Origin: Sphingomonadales bacterium
Lineage (GTDB): Bacteria; Pseudomonadota; Alphaproteobacteria; Sphingomonadales; Sphingomonadaceae
Reading direction: 5' to 3'
DNA length: 42,627 bases
Assembly (NCBI GenBank): GCA_027490095.1
Contig: JAIXYT010000024.1
Span: 1-42,627, forward strand
A program made the position numbers and the translations under genes. Positions 16,621 to 25,404 of the stretch are shown here, piece by piece. The first letter of the stretch is position 1; each line of letters starts with the position of its first letter. The notes beneath the pieces are model-generated. The model had not been told where the DNA came from. It worked only from the letters and a program-made list of their open reading frames with translations, and did no database searches.

Positions 16621-17874
16621 ATGCACGACGTGGCGGTTGCCGCCGACAAGGACGCGCCTGCCATGCGCTGGCGCTGGGGGATCCTGGCCTTTGCGGTGGC
16701 CTCGGTGATCATCAACGGGTTCGACCGGCAGATGGTGGCGATGCTGAAGCCCGACATCCTGGCCGATTTCGGCTGGGATGATGCGGATTATGGCCGGCTG
16801 GCGAGCCTGTTCCAGCTGGGATCGGTGGGGACGCTGCTGTTTGCGGGCTGGTTCCTGGACCGGGTGGGGCTGAAATGGGGCTATGCGGCGGGCAACGGGG
16901 CCTGGAGCCTGATCACGCTGGGCCATGTGGCGGTGACGGGCTTTGGCGGGTTCGTGGCGTTGAGGGTTGCGCTGGGGGCATCGGAATCGATCCAGACGCC
17001 GGCGGCCGTGAAGGCGGTTGCGAGCTGGTTTCCGCCGCGGGAGGCGAGTGTTGCCCTTGGCATCGTGAACGCGGCGCCCAATGTGGGGGCGATCATCGTG
17101 CCGCTGGCGATCCCGGCGATGGCGCTGGCCGTGGGCTGGCGGATGAGCTTCGTGATCGTGGGCTGCGTCGGGCTGCTGTGGGTGCTGGTGTGGCTTGCCG
17201 CGCGGCCGCCGGCGCCGCCCCGGGCGGTGACCCTGAAGACGCTGGAGGCGCCCGACGCGAGCTGGGCCGACCTGCTGAAGGACCGGCGGGTGCATGGCTT
17301 CATGCTGGCCAAGGTGCTGACCGATCAGACCTGGTGGCTGATGATGTTCTGGCTGCCGGATTTCTTCATGCGGACGTTCGGGCTGACCTCGGCCGAGATC
17401 GCCCGGCCGACGGCGTTCGTTTACGTGCTGGCAATGGCGGGCGCGCTGTCGAGCGGGTGGCTTTCGGCACGGATCATTGCCGGCGGGGTGCCGGCGGCGC
17501 AGGCGCGGATGCGCGTGTTGACGGGCTATGGGGCGATTGCGCTGATTGCGCCGCTGGCGCTGTTTGCCGGCGACCTGTGGCTGGCGGCGCTGCTGATCGG
17601 GATCGTGCTGTTCGCGCACCAGGGCTTTTCGACGAACCTGTTTTCCTGCGTGGTGGACGTGTTTCCGGCGAAGCGGGTCGCCTCGGTGGTGTCGATGGGG
17701 GCGCTTGCCGGCAATCTTTGGGGCGCGGCCGTGCTGGAGATCACCGGCCGGGTGCTTGCGGGCGGCGGCAGCTACCTGCCGCTGTTCGTGGCGGCCGGAA
17801 GCGGGTACCTTGTGGCGGCGCTGGTGATCCGCTGGCTGATGCTGGGTGGCTTGCGGGAAACGGCTGTGGCGTGA
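16621..17874 (+). CDS. MFS transporter, anion:cation symporter-like
   Basis: A 417-residue inner-membrane major facilitator with about 12 hydrophobic segments. The opening MRWRWGILAFAVASVIINGFDRQMVAMLKPDI and WFPPREASVALGIVNAAPNVGAI (read as separate stretches) resemble the ExuT/GudP-type anion:cation symporters for organic acids such as hexuronates. The substrate is not certain. The start at 16621 is chosen over 16600 because GGGAGGATCCGGG sits just before it. The TonB-dependent receptor follows on the same strand after 179 bases, so outer- and inner-membrane uptake of one compound is possible (inference). Confidence 0.85.
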   Translation: MHDVAVAADKDAPAMRWRWGILAFAVASVIINGFDRQMVAMLKPDILADFGWDDADYGRLASLFQLGSVGTLLFAGWFLDRVGLKWGYAAGNGAWSLITLGHVAVTGFGGFVALRVALGASESIQTPAAVKAVASWFPPREASVALGIVNAAPNVGAIIVPLAIPAMALAVGWRMSFVIVGCVGLLWVLVWLAARPPAPPRAVTLKTLEAPDASWADLLKDRRVHGFMLAKVLTDQTWWLMMFWLPDFFMRTFGLTSAEIARPTAFVYVLAMAGALSSGWLSARIIAGGVPAAQARMRVLTGYGAIALIAPLALFAGDLWLAALLIGIVLFAHQGFSTNLFSCVVDVFPAKRVASVVSMGALAGNLWGAAVLEITGRVLAGGGSYLPLFVAAGSGYLVAALVIRWLMLGGLRETAVA

Positions 17875-17949
17875 GCGGAAGGCCGGAAAGGGCCCCTGCT
17901 GTGCGTAACAAGCGTGACACATTTGCAACAACCTGATTCGGAACGACAT

Positions 17950-17966
17950 TTGCTGCACTGCAGCAA
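17950..17966. promoter_or_regulatory. Perfect palindrome upstream of the TonB-dependent receptor gene
   Basis: TTGCTGCA-C-TGCAGCAA, two 8-base arms around one base, lies 88 bases before the receptor's start and 76 bases after the MFS stop. Its position and perfect symmetry suit a repressor or activator site. No regulator gene is adjacent, so the controlling protein is unknown. Confidence 0.45.
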
Positions 17967-18053
17967 GGGTTGATGGCCGGGCTTTCCGTCCCTAGCTGCG
18001 CGCGCAGAAGCGCTGCCCCCTATTCTGCGGGCGCGCCATCCTTGGGAGATTTC

Positions 18054-20630
18054 ATGCGTTCGTTCCTTCTTGCTTCCGTTGCGCTTTGCGTTGCGGTTCC
18101 CGCGTTTGCACAGACCGCCGAAGCCCCTGTCGATGAGGGGCTGGAGCAGGGCGACATCATCGTGACCGCCACCCAGCGGGCGCAGTCGCTGAGCGATGTT
18201 CCGATCGCGGTGAGCGCGGTGACGGCGGAATCGCTGCAGAATTCGGGGGCAACCGACCTTCGCCAGTTGAACCAGCTGAGCCCGTCGCTGCTGGTGTCGT
18301 CGACCTCGTCGGAAGCGGGTGCGGCGGTGATCCGGATCCGCGGCATCGGGACCGTGGGCGACAACCCGGGCCTGGAGAGCAGCGTCGCGGTGTTCGTGGA
18401 CGGCGTGTACCGGAGCCGGGGCGGCACCGCGCTGACCGAGATGGGGGCGGTGGACCGGGTTGAAGTGCTGCGGGGCCCGCAGGGCACGCTGTTCGGGCGC
18501 AACGCGTCGGCCGGTCTTATCCACATCATCACGGCGAAGCCGAAGTTCGAGACCGAGGGCACGGCGGAAGTGACCTATGGCAACTTCGACTTCTGGCGCC
18601 TGGTGGGCGGGATCACGGGCCCCATCGCGGGTGACACGCTGGCCTACCGGCTGGACGGGGTCTACACGCGGCGCGACGGCTTTGTGGAGGACGTGATCTC
18701 GGGCCGCGACGTGAACAACCGCGACCGCTATCTGCTGCGCGGGCAGCTGCTGTTCACGCCGAACGACGACCTGGAAGTGCGCCTGATCGGCGACTTTGCC
18801 AAGCGCAACGAGGAGTGCTGCGCGTCGAACTATCTGCCGTTCCGGACCTCGTTCCGCGATGCGGGAGGAAATGTGCAGGTGACGAACGCGAACCCGGTGG
18901 TGAACGTGATCCGCGGGCTTGGCGGGGTGATCACCGACGACACCTATGCGCGGCAGACCTCGATCACGCCGGGCCGGGACTATCGGTCGGACGTGACGGA
19001 CTGGGGCCTTTCGGGTGAGGTGAACTGGAACCTGGGCTTTGCCGATCTGACCTCGATCACGGCCTGGCGGGACTGGAAGGTTTCCTCGGGGCAGGATGCC
19101 GACTTCAACAACCTCGATATCCTCTATCGCGACAACCAGACCCGGCGGTTCCGCACCTTCAGCCAGGAGCTGCGGCTGAACGGGACCGTGTTTGACGACC
19201 GGCTGGACTGGCTTGTCGGCGGTTACTATGCGCACGAGACGCTCGATCTGTTCGACAACCTGAAGTACGGGCAGGATTACATGCGCTATGCGAACGCGAT
19301 CGTTCGCCTGAGCGCGCCGACCTTCCCCGGCTATGAGGCGATCGCGGCGGCCGTGGGCCGGCCGGGCGACACGCTGAACGGGCGCGGGATCACCGGCGAC
19401 ACCTACAAGCAGACCAGCCGCAACTTCGCGATCTTCACGCACAATGTGTTCGACATCGTGGAGGACAAGCTGCAGCTGACGCTGGGCGGGCGCTACACCA
19501 ACGAGCGCAAGACGCTGGACGTGAGCCTGAACAGCGACAACACGCTGTGCGCGGCGATCGCCGGGAGCCCGAGCGCGCAGATCCGCGGGCTGGCGGCGCT
19601 GCCCTGCGTGATCAACCCGATCAACAACTTCAACGCATCCGACAGCCGCGACGAGGACGAGTTCACCGGCACGGTGGTGCTGAGCTGGAAGCCGATCCCC
19701 GAGCTGCTGACCTATGCGAGCTACTCGGTCGGCTACAAGGCGGGCGGTTTCAACCTGGACCGGTCGGCGCTGAACCCGGCGGCGCCGAATCTGGCGCAGC
19801 TGCAGTTCGAGGAAGAGACGGTCGACAGCTGGGAGCTGGGTGCGAAGCTGGACCTGCAGGGCGTGCAGATCAACGTCGCGGCGTTCCGCGCGGTGTTCGA
19901 CCAGTTCCAGCTGAACACCTTCAACGGCACCAACTTCATCGTGGAGAACATCCAGTCGTGCACGGATGACCTGAACGGCGGGGACCGCGACTTTGCGGGG
20001 CTGCCGGTGAACGGCGTTCCGCTGACCGCGGCGCAGGCGGCGGCGACGGGCCAGTGCCCGGGCGACGTGCGCGGCGGCGTGACCTCGACCGGTGTCGAAC
20101 TGGAGACGCTGTTCTTCCCCGTCGACGACCTGACGGTGAGCCTGGGCCTGACCTATGTGGAAACGCGCTACCGGAACAACCTGGTGGGGATCGGCGGCCG
20201 GCCCTTCCCGACGCCGCTGTTCAACCTGCCGGGGCAGCCGCTGTCGAACGCGCCGGACCTGGCGCAAACGGGTGCGGTGACCTGGACCCCGCCGGTGACG
20301 GACGACATCCGCGCGCTGGTCTATCTCGACTGGCGCCTGCAGTCGGACAACAACACGGGTTCGGACCTGTTCGACGAGAAGCGGCAGCAGCCGGTGATGC
20401 AGGTGAATGCGCGCATCGGCCTCAATGGCAATGACAGCAAGTGGGCTGTCGAGCTGTGGGCGCAGAACCTGTTCAACGAGCAGTTCCAGCAGGTGGCGTT
20501 CAACACGCCGCTGCAGGGCGGCGGCACGGTTGCGCAGACCGCGCGGGGCGGGCCCAATGCGACGACGCTGTTCGGCAGCTTCCTGGCCGAGCCGCGGCAG
20601 TTCGGTGTGACGCTGCGCACGCGCTTCTGA
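18054..20630 (+). CDS. TonB-dependent receptor
   Basis: An outer-membrane active-transport receptor of 858 residues, energised through TonB. It has a signal peptide (MRSFLLASVALCVAVPAFAQ), a TonB-box-like DIIVTATQRAQ near 33-43, and a plug domain with IRIRGIGTVGDNPGLE, FVDGVYRSRGG and VEVLRGPQGTLFGRNASAG. The barrel ends in the expected aromatic FGVTLRTRF. Several extracellular loops contain cysteines (ECCAS, TLCAAIAG, ALPCVIN, IQSCTDD). Codon use is much richer in C-ending codons than in neighbours, as in highly expressed genes. The ATG follows TTGGGAGATTTC. The ligand is unknown; the upstream MFS gene may share it. Confidence 0.95.
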   Translation: MRSFLLASVALCVAVPAFAQTAEAPVDEGLEQGDIIVTATQRAQSLSDVPIAVSAVTAESLQNSGATDLRQLNQLSPSLLVSSTSSEAGAAVIRIRGIGTVGDNPGLESSVAVFVDGVYRSRGGTALTEMGAVDRVEVLRGPQGTLFGRNASAGLIHIITAKPKFETEGTAEVTYGNFDFWRLVGGITGPIAGDTLAYRLDGVYTRRDGFVEDVISGRDVNNRDRYLLRGQLLFTPNDDLEVRLIGDFAKRNEECCASNYLPFRTSFRDAGGNVQVTNANPVVNVIRGLGGVITDDTYARQTSITPGRDYRSDVTDWGLSGEVNWNLGFADLTSITAWRDWKVSSGQDADFNNLDILYRDNQTRRFRTFSQELRLNGTVFDDRLDWLVGGYYAHETLDLFDNLKYGQDYMRYANAIVRLSAPTFPGYEAIAAAVGRPGDTLNGRGITGDTYKQTSRNFAIFTHNVFDIVEDKLQLTLGGRYTNERKTLDVSLNSDNTLCAAIAGSPSAQIRGLAALPCVINPINNFNASDSRDEDEFTGTVVLSWKPIPELLTYASYSVGYKAGGFNLDRSALNPAAPNLAQLQFEEETVDSWELGAKLDLQGVQINVAAFRAVFDQFQLNTFNGTNFIVENIQSCTDDLNGGDRDFAGLPVNGVPLTAAQAAATGQCPGDVRGGVTSTGVELETLFFPVDDLTVSLGLTYVETRYRNNLVGIGGRPFPTPLFNLPGQPLSNAPDLAQTGAVTWTPPVTDDIRALVYLDWRLQSDNNTGSDLFDEKRQQPVMQVNARIGLNGNDSKWAVELWAQNLFNEQFQQVAFNTPLQGGGTVAQTARGGPNATTLFGSFLAEPRQFGVTLRTRF

Positions 20631-20653
20631 TCGGAAGCTTGGTGGACACGGAG

Positions 20654-20680
20654 AAGGGCGGGGTTTTCCCCGCCCTTTTT
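20654..20680 (+). terminator. Rho-independent terminator after the TonB-dependent receptor
   Basis: A perfect 10-bp stem (AAGGGCGGGG / CCCCGCCCTT) with a TTTT loop, followed by further T residues, 24 bases after the receptor's TGA. It is the clearest terminator in the window. Confidence 0.9.
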
Positions 20681-20783
20681 CGTTCGCCCTAAGCGCCCGC
20701 TTATCCCGCCCTCGCCAAGCGCCCGTGCAATGGCGCACCGCCTCCATTCACCCCACCCTCCAGCGCATCGACGCAGGAGACGG

Positions 20784-21455
20784 ATGATGGATGCAAACGA
20801 GACAGCAACGGTGCGGGGCTGGGACCCGCTGGTGAAGCTGACGCACTGGGGGATTGCGCTTGCCGTGCTGGTGAACGGGGTGTTCACCGAGGAGGGTTCC
20901 GACTGGCATGTTTGGGTGGGGACCGGGATGGCGGCCCTGTTGCTGGTGCGGCTGCTGTGGGGGTTCATTGGCCCCAAGGAAGCGCGCTTTTCGGCCTTTC
21001 CGCCGAGCCCGACGCGGGCGGCCGACCATGTGGCGGACATCGTGGCCGGGCGGAAGCTGGCCCATGCCTCGCACAATGGCCTGGGCGCGCTGATGGCCTA
21101 TGCGCTGTGGGCGACGCTCGGCGTGGTGGCGGTGACGGGGTTTCTGATGTCGGGCGTGCCGGGGACGGCCTCTGCGCGGGTGGAGGCGCCGATGGTGCCT
21201 GCCGTGACGGCGCCGCTTGCGCCCGTGGCCGAGGAAGCGGATGAAGAACGGGAAGAGGCCGACGAGGCTGAAGAGGGTGAGGGCGGCGAAGGCGCCGAAG
21301 GCGGTGAGGGGCCGGAGTGGATCGAGGAGGTGCATGAGGTGGCGGCAAACCTGCTGTTCGTGCTGGCGGCGCTGCACATCGGGGGCGTGCTGTTCGAGAC
21401 GCGGCGGAGTGGCCCGGCCGTGATCCGCCGGATGACGGGCGGGGTGCGTGGCTGA
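20784..21455 (+). CDS. Cytochrome b561 / Ni-hydrogenase-type membrane cytochrome b
   Basis: A 223-residue inner-membrane di-haem b protein, probably passing electrons between a c-type cytochrome or quinol and a partner. Four hydrophobic segments are visible. Candidate haem-ligand histidines are H21 in VKLTHWGIAL, H42 in DWHVW, H94/H97 in LAHASHNG, and H184 and H198 in the last part (EEVHEV, LAALHIGG). Residues 150-181, between helices 3 and 4, form an unusually acidic Glu/Asp/Gly-rich loop. Either of two adjacent ATGs (20784 or 20787) could start it after GGAGACGG. The gene overlaps the LuxR-type regulator by 8 bases. No c-type cytochrome partner is encoded nearby. Confidence 0.88.
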   Translation: MMDANETATVRGWDPLVKLTHWGIALAVLVNGVFTEEGSDWHVWVGTGMAALLLVRLLWGFIGPKEARFSAFPPSPTRAADHVADIVAGRKLAHASHNGLGALMAYALWATLGVVAVTGFLMSGVPGTASARVEAPMVPAVTAPLAPVAEEADEEREEADEAEEGEGGEGAEGGEGPEWIEEVHEVAANLLFVLAALHIGGVLFETRRSGPAVIRRMTGGVRG

Positions 21456-21954
21456 TCCTGCGGCCAGGGGCATGGGGCGGCGGGCGTGGGTGCTCGCCGC
21501 CATCGTGCTGTTGCAGGCGGTGGCGGCGGTCTTCTTCGTTGGCGATGCGCTGGCGGATGTGCGCGAGGACGGCTGGCGGGCGCATGTGCTGGTGGAAGGG
21601 ACGATCGCGCTGGCGCTGGTGGCGGGCGTTGTGCTGGGGGCGCTGGAGCTGAAGCGGATGCTTGCCGAGGCACAGCGCAGTGCCGACGCGCTGGCGGTGG
21701 CGCGGGGTGCGCTGGGCGAGCTGGTGGCCGAGCGCTTTGCCCAATGGGGGCTGACCGCGGCGGAAGCCGATGTGGCGCTGTTCGCGCTGAAGGGGTTCGA
21801 CACGGCCGGGATCGCCGAGCTTCGCGGGGCGGCGCATGGGACGGTCAGGGCGCAGCTGGCGCAGGTCTATGCCAAGGCGGGGGTGTCCTCGCGGGCGGGG
21901 CTGGTGGCGCTGTTCTTCGACGAGCTGCTGGACGGGGTGGCCGGGCCGCGGTGA
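21448..21954 (+). CDS. Membrane-tethered LuxR-type HTH regulator
   Basis: A 168-residue protein with two predicted membrane helices (about 13-35 and 47-66) and a C-terminal LuxR-type helix-turn-helix (about 99-160). The latter reads LTAAEADVALFALKGFDTAGIA, and then HGTVRAQLAQVYAKAGVSSRAGL, matching the family's LTxxExxVL...TVKxHLxxIxxKxGVxxR pattern. A short coiled segment links membrane and DNA-binding parts. The GTG at 21448 overlaps the cytochrome gene; the ATG at 21472 is a second option. Tight coupling suggests it senses membrane or redox state through the cytochrome (inference). No kinase or receiver domain is present. Confidence 0.8.
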   Translation: MADPAARGMGRRAWVLAAIVLLQAVAAVFFVGDALADVREDGWRAHVLVEGTIALALVAGVVLGALELKRMLAEAQRSADALAVARGALGELVAERFAQWGLTAAEADVALFALKGFDTAGIAELRGAAHGTVRAQLAQVYAKAGVSSRAGLVALFFDELLDGVAGPR

Positions 21955-21976
21955 GGGGCCCGGCCTGCCGGCCTGT

Positions 21977-22981
21977 TCAGAAGGCGGTCCAGCCGCCGTC
22001 GGTTGCGTAGACGCCGCCGGTGAAGTTGGAGGCTTCGTCGGAGAGCAGGAAGAGCATCATCGAGACCTGTTCCCACACGGTCGCCGGGCGGTTCGCGGTG
22101 TCGGCGTAGGCGAGGATCGACTGGGTTTTCAGCCGGCCCATGTTGGGGGAGGTTGGCTTGTTGAGGGCGGCGACGAGCTTGCCGGCGCGTTCGACCATGG
22201 GCGTGTCGGTTGCGGCCATGTTGACCGAGTTCACGCGGATTCCGAAGGGGGCGTAATCGAGCGCGGCGTTGCGGGTGAGGCCGGTGACGGCGTGCTTGGA
22301 GGCGACATAGGCGGGGTTGCCGGCAAGGCCGGTGAGGCCGGCGATCGAGCCGACGTTGACGATGGCGCCGCCGCGCCCCTGCGCGATCATCTGTTTCAGT
22401 TCGCTGCGCATGGATCGGAATACGCCGAGCGTGTTGGTGCGGATCACGCGCTCCATATAGTCGTCGCTGGCTTCGTGGATGGGGGCGAAGACGAGGTTGC
22501 GCTGGCGTTCAAGGTCGATGGGGTCGCCCGAGAAGACGCCGTCCATGACGCCGGCGTTGTTGAGGGCGAGGTCGAGGCCGCCGAAGGTGGAGACGGCCAG
22601 CGCGACCATGCGGTCGCAGATGGCGGCGTCGCCGACATCGCCTTCGAGGAAGACGGCCTTGCCGCCAGCCTTGCGGATGCCTTCGATGACGGCGGCGCCC
22701 TGGTCGGGCAGCCAGTCCACGCCGACCACATTGGCGCCTTCCTTGGCGGCGCGGATTGCGGCGGCGGCGCCCATGCCGCGGGCGCAGCCGGTGACGAGGA
22801 GGGTCTTGCCCTTGAGGCGCCCGGCGGCGAAATAGTTGGGGTCGGTCGGCTTGATGTCGCGGGCGCGCGGATCGCGCGGGGCCGTCGACTTCGCGGTGGG
22901 CACCTGCGCCTCGGCGATGGCGGCGGGCGCGGCTGCGGCAGCGGCCACGGCCATGGATTTCAGAAGGTCACGACGTTCCAT
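21977..22981 (-). CDS. SDR family oxidoreductase with Tat signal
   Basis: A 334-residue short-chain dehydrogenase carrying a twin-arginine leader ([26 protein letters not shown]). The mature enzyme has TGCARGMG as cofactor site (about 63-70), NNAGVM near 140, NVGSIAG with the catalytic serine, YVASK with Tyr and Lys, and a C-terminal YATDGG. The leader predicts export in folded, cofactor-loaded form, unusual for this family. The ATG at 22981 is preceded by GAGGGAGAGTGAGA; a GTG two codons earlier is less likely. Substrate unknown. It is followed by a convergent LuxR-type gene and lies 32 bases after the winged-helix gene on the same strand. Confidence 0.85.
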   Translation of the reverse strand: MERRDLLKSMAVAAAAAAPAAIAEAQVPTAKSTAPRDPRARDIKPTDPNYFAAGRLKGKTLLVTGCARGMGAAAAIRAAKEGANVVGVDWLPDQGAAVIEGIRKAGGKAVFLEGDVGDAAICDRMVALAVSTFGGLDLALNNAGVMDGVFSGDPIDLERQRNLVFAPIHEASDDYMERVIRTNTLGVFRSMRSELKQMIAQGRGGAIVNVGSIAGLTGLAGNPAYVASKHAVTGLTRNAALDYAPFGIRVNSVNMAATDTPMVERAGKLVAALNKPTSPNMGRLKTQSILAYADTANRPATVWEQVSMMLFLLSDEASNFTGGVYATDGGWTAF

Positions 22982-23013
22982 TCTCACTCTCCCTCGGGAC
23001 CGGGATGGTCTGG

Positions 23014-23517
23014 TTATGGGGTGGGCAGAGGCGGAATCCGCCCCTGTGCCACCAGCATGGCGAAATAGGCGCCGAACAGCGTGTCGAGCATCTCGACCGT
23101 CACGTCGGTCGAGGCCTGCAACCGGCCGGCGACACCGGAGGCAACGCGCAGCCCGCCCTCGGCCGGCCGTTCCACCAGCTTGTCGGCAATGAGTTCGTTC
23201 ACCTTCCGGCGCACGCTTTCGCGCGGGATACCGGTGGCGCGGGCGAGCGCGTCGATGTTGGTCGTGCTGCGCCGGGCCGGGGACACGTCCAGCCGTTCCA
23301 GCTCTGCGCGCGACGTGCCGGACAGCGCAGGATCGCTAAGGTGCTGCTGGCCGATCGCCGAGAGGATGATCACCTTGTCCAAGTCGTTGCCGAACGCGCG
23401 GCGCATCTCGACCAGCAGCGTAAGAAAACCTTCCACCCACACCCGTTGCGGGGCAGCGAAATCCTGCGCGTAGAGGCCGGCGACGAGGCCTCGATAGGAT
23501 GGCGGTTGGCCGGTGAT
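23014..23517 (-). CDS. Winged-helix DNA-binding protein, apparent ATC start
   Basis: About 167 residues. The N-terminal half is helical ([20 protein letters not shown]), and a winged-helix segment at about 93-125 reads [20 protein letters not shown], typical of small transcription regulators. No ATG, GTG or TTG exists between the end of the barrel gene and codons well inside the conserved-looking part (first GTG 23442). The ATC at 23517 has AAAGGA eight bases before it, so I take it as a rare start; CTG at 23545-23547 or a sequencing error are alternatives. It lies directly downstream of the outer-membrane barrel gene and may regulate it (inference). No precise family recognised. Confidence 0.6.
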   Translation of the reverse strand: MTGQPPSYRGLVAGLYAQDFAAPQRVWVEGFLTLLVEMRRAFGNDLDKVIILSAIGQQHLSDPALSGTSRAELERLDVSPARRSTTNIDALARATGIPRESVRRKVNELIADKLVERPAEGGLRVASGVAGRLQASTDVTVEMLDTLFGAYFAMLVAQGRIPPLPTP

Positions 23518-23543
23518 CGGTTCTTTCCTTTCGCAGCAGTCGG

Positions 23544-25289
23544 TCAGAAGGCGTAGCGGATGAAGGCCATGGCGGAGAGCCAGTCGGACGCGTCGCGGCC
23601 GAGCGCGCTGCGGATGGCTTCGCCCGGCATGGTGTAGGCGATGTGGCCGTGGACGTAGATGTTGCGGGAAACGAAGAACTTGGCGGTCGTGTTGAACTCG
23701 GTGCCATAGTCCTTCGAGGAGAGGAACTGGAGGGCGGGGTTGCCGCCGATGTTGGCCTTGCTGTCGGCGCGGAAGATCCAGAGCTGGGGCACCAGCTCCA
23801 TCTTGGGGTTGGGGCGCAGGCGGGCCTGGAAGCGGTGGGCGACCGAGTTGGAATCCTGCACCACCTTGAACATGTTGGCGCCCTGAACCCATTGCTCGCC
23901 GTTGCCGCCCGAGAGCAGCGGGTCCCAGCGTTCGAAGCGGGTGGTCGTCGGGTCGTCGCCCGAGAAGATGCTGAGGCGGTAGCTGAAGGTGGGCGTCCAG
24001 GGCGCGCGCGGGAAGCTGTAGCCGATCTCGCCGTAGCCGGCGCGGGCGCGCATGGGGAAGTTGCGGTTGGTCTGCTGGGCGAACTCGCCGCCGAAGAAGG
24101 GGCCGGCCGTTCCGGGTTTGGCGGGCGACCAGGTGAAGCGGACGTCCCAGAGCTCGAGGCCCTCGCGCTGGCCGGCGAGGCCCTGGGGGCCGAAATAGTT
24201 GAAGGTGGAGCGCGGCACGGTGAGCCAGCTGGTGCCGAGCATCAGGCCGTTGGCGGGCTTCAGCTCGAGGTTGAGGCCGACGATCTGGGTTTTCGTGTCG
24301 AGGATCGGGAGTTCGTCGGGATCGACGTAGAAGGCCTCGAGCTTGTTGTCGTTCCAGAAGAACTGGGCCTGGGCCGTCATGTCGGCGGCCCAGCGGGCGT
24401 TGGCCTGGAGGGCGGCGCGATCCTGCCCGTTGGCGGCGGTGTTGGCGATCAGGAAGCCGTTGGCGAGCGTGAAGCGCTGGCGGCCGGCCGAGACGTTTAG
24501 GCCGTAGCGGTTGCCGGCGGCCGTGGTGCGGCCGACGATGAAGCCGGCATAGGCGTCCTCGACGGCGAGGTGGAAGCGGGTCTCGTCGGTGAAGAGCTCC
24601 TGGCCGGCGGAGGCGGTCGCCATCACCGAGCCGGCCGCATAGACGTAGAGATTGTCGGTGACGGGCGTGATGCCGGAGAGGCCGGTGTGGATATAGCCCT
24701 CGACCCAGTCCTCGTAGCCGCGGCCTGCCGGCGTGCCGACGACGAGGGGGTTGCCCTGAAGCATGAGATCCGGGCGGCCGAACCAGGCGTTGTTGTTGGC
24801 GTAGTAGAGCGCCATCGCCTCGACCTTGGCGCGGATGTAGGTGCCGTCCTTGTCGTGGAGGATGGGGAAGCCCTGGCCCTTTGACAGGCCGCCCCGGGGG
24901 GTGCCGGCGGCTGCTGCATCGGACAGGGTGACGTTGACGGTGAGGATGACGCCGCCCCGGTTGCCGAAGCCGATCTCGTGGCTGAGCGCGCCGACATCGG
25001 GGATGCGGCGGGCCTGGGAGAGGGCGAAGTTGGTGCGGTCTGCCGCGTAGCGGCTGCCGGGGAAGAGGCCGATGCGGCGGCGCACGCTGTCGGTGACGCG
25101 GTCGTTGAGGGCGGTGTCGGGGCTGGGGTTGAGGAGGGTGATCCGGACCTCCTCGATCTCGGTGCCGGTGAAGGGGTCCGATGGTGTCGAGCTTTGGGCC
25201 AGGGCCGGGGACAGGGACAGTGACAGGGCAACGGGCACTGCCGCGGACAGGGCGAGTGCAGCGGCGCGCAGGGCCGAAAGTCCGGACAT
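23544..25289 (-). CDS. Outer-membrane beta-barrel protein, alginate-export-like
   Basis: A 581-residue outer-membrane protein: a signal peptide (hydrophobic core AALALSAAVPVALSLSLS, cut near ALAQ), a periplasmic-looking N-terminal stretch, then alternating amphipathic strands from about residue 180 to a C-terminal FIRYAF, the aromatic end expected for barrel insertion. Segments such as LELWDVRFTWSP and WDPLLSGGNGEQWVQG resemble the alginate-export (AlgE-like) barrel family; this is a moderate-confidence call. The ATG at 25289 follows CGGGAGAATTC. The winged-helix gene follows on the same strand. Substrate is not readable. Confidence 0.7.
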   Translation of the reverse strand: MSGLSALRAAALALSAAVPVALSLSLSPALAQSSTPSDPFTGTEIEEVRITLLNPSPDTALNDRVTDSVRRRIGLFPGSRYAADRTNFALSQARRIPDVGALSHEIGFGNRGGVILTVNVTLSDAAAAGTPRGGLSKGQGFPILHDKDGTYIRAKVEAMALYYANNNAWFGRPDLMLQGNPLVVGTPAGRGYEDWVEGYIHTGLSGITPVTDNLYVYAAGSVMATASAGQELFTDETRFHLAVEDAYAGFIVGRTTAAGNRYGLNVSAGRQRFTLANGFLIANTAANGQDRAALQANARWAADMTAQAQFFWNDNKLEAFYVDPDELPILDTKTQIVGLNLELKPANGLMLGTSWLTVPRSTFNYFGPQGLAGQREGLELWDVRFTWSPAKPGTAGPFFGGEFAQQTNRNFPMRARAGYGEIGYSFPRAPWTPTFSYRLSIFSGDDPTTTRFERWDPLLSGGNGEQWVQGANMFKVVQDSNSVAHRFQARLRPNPKMELVPQLWIFRADSKANIGGNPALQFLSSKDYGTEFNTTAKFFVSRNIYVHGHIAYTMPGEAIRSALGRDASDWLSAMAFIRYAF

Positions 25290-25404
25290 TGCGATGAATT
25301 CTCCCGAGAAGGGCCGGTTGCTTGATTTGACGCGAGACCGCCTGTGTATCCGCTCGCCACCCAGTTTGGGGCAATGGCTTGCCCCCCCGGAGTGGGGGGT
25401 CGTG

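Noticed and set aside
17772-20747. A 991-codon minus-strand open frame over the TonB-dependent receptor
   Set aside because: Antisense to a complete receptor with signal peptide, plug and barrel; Arg/His/Gln-rich shadow translation.
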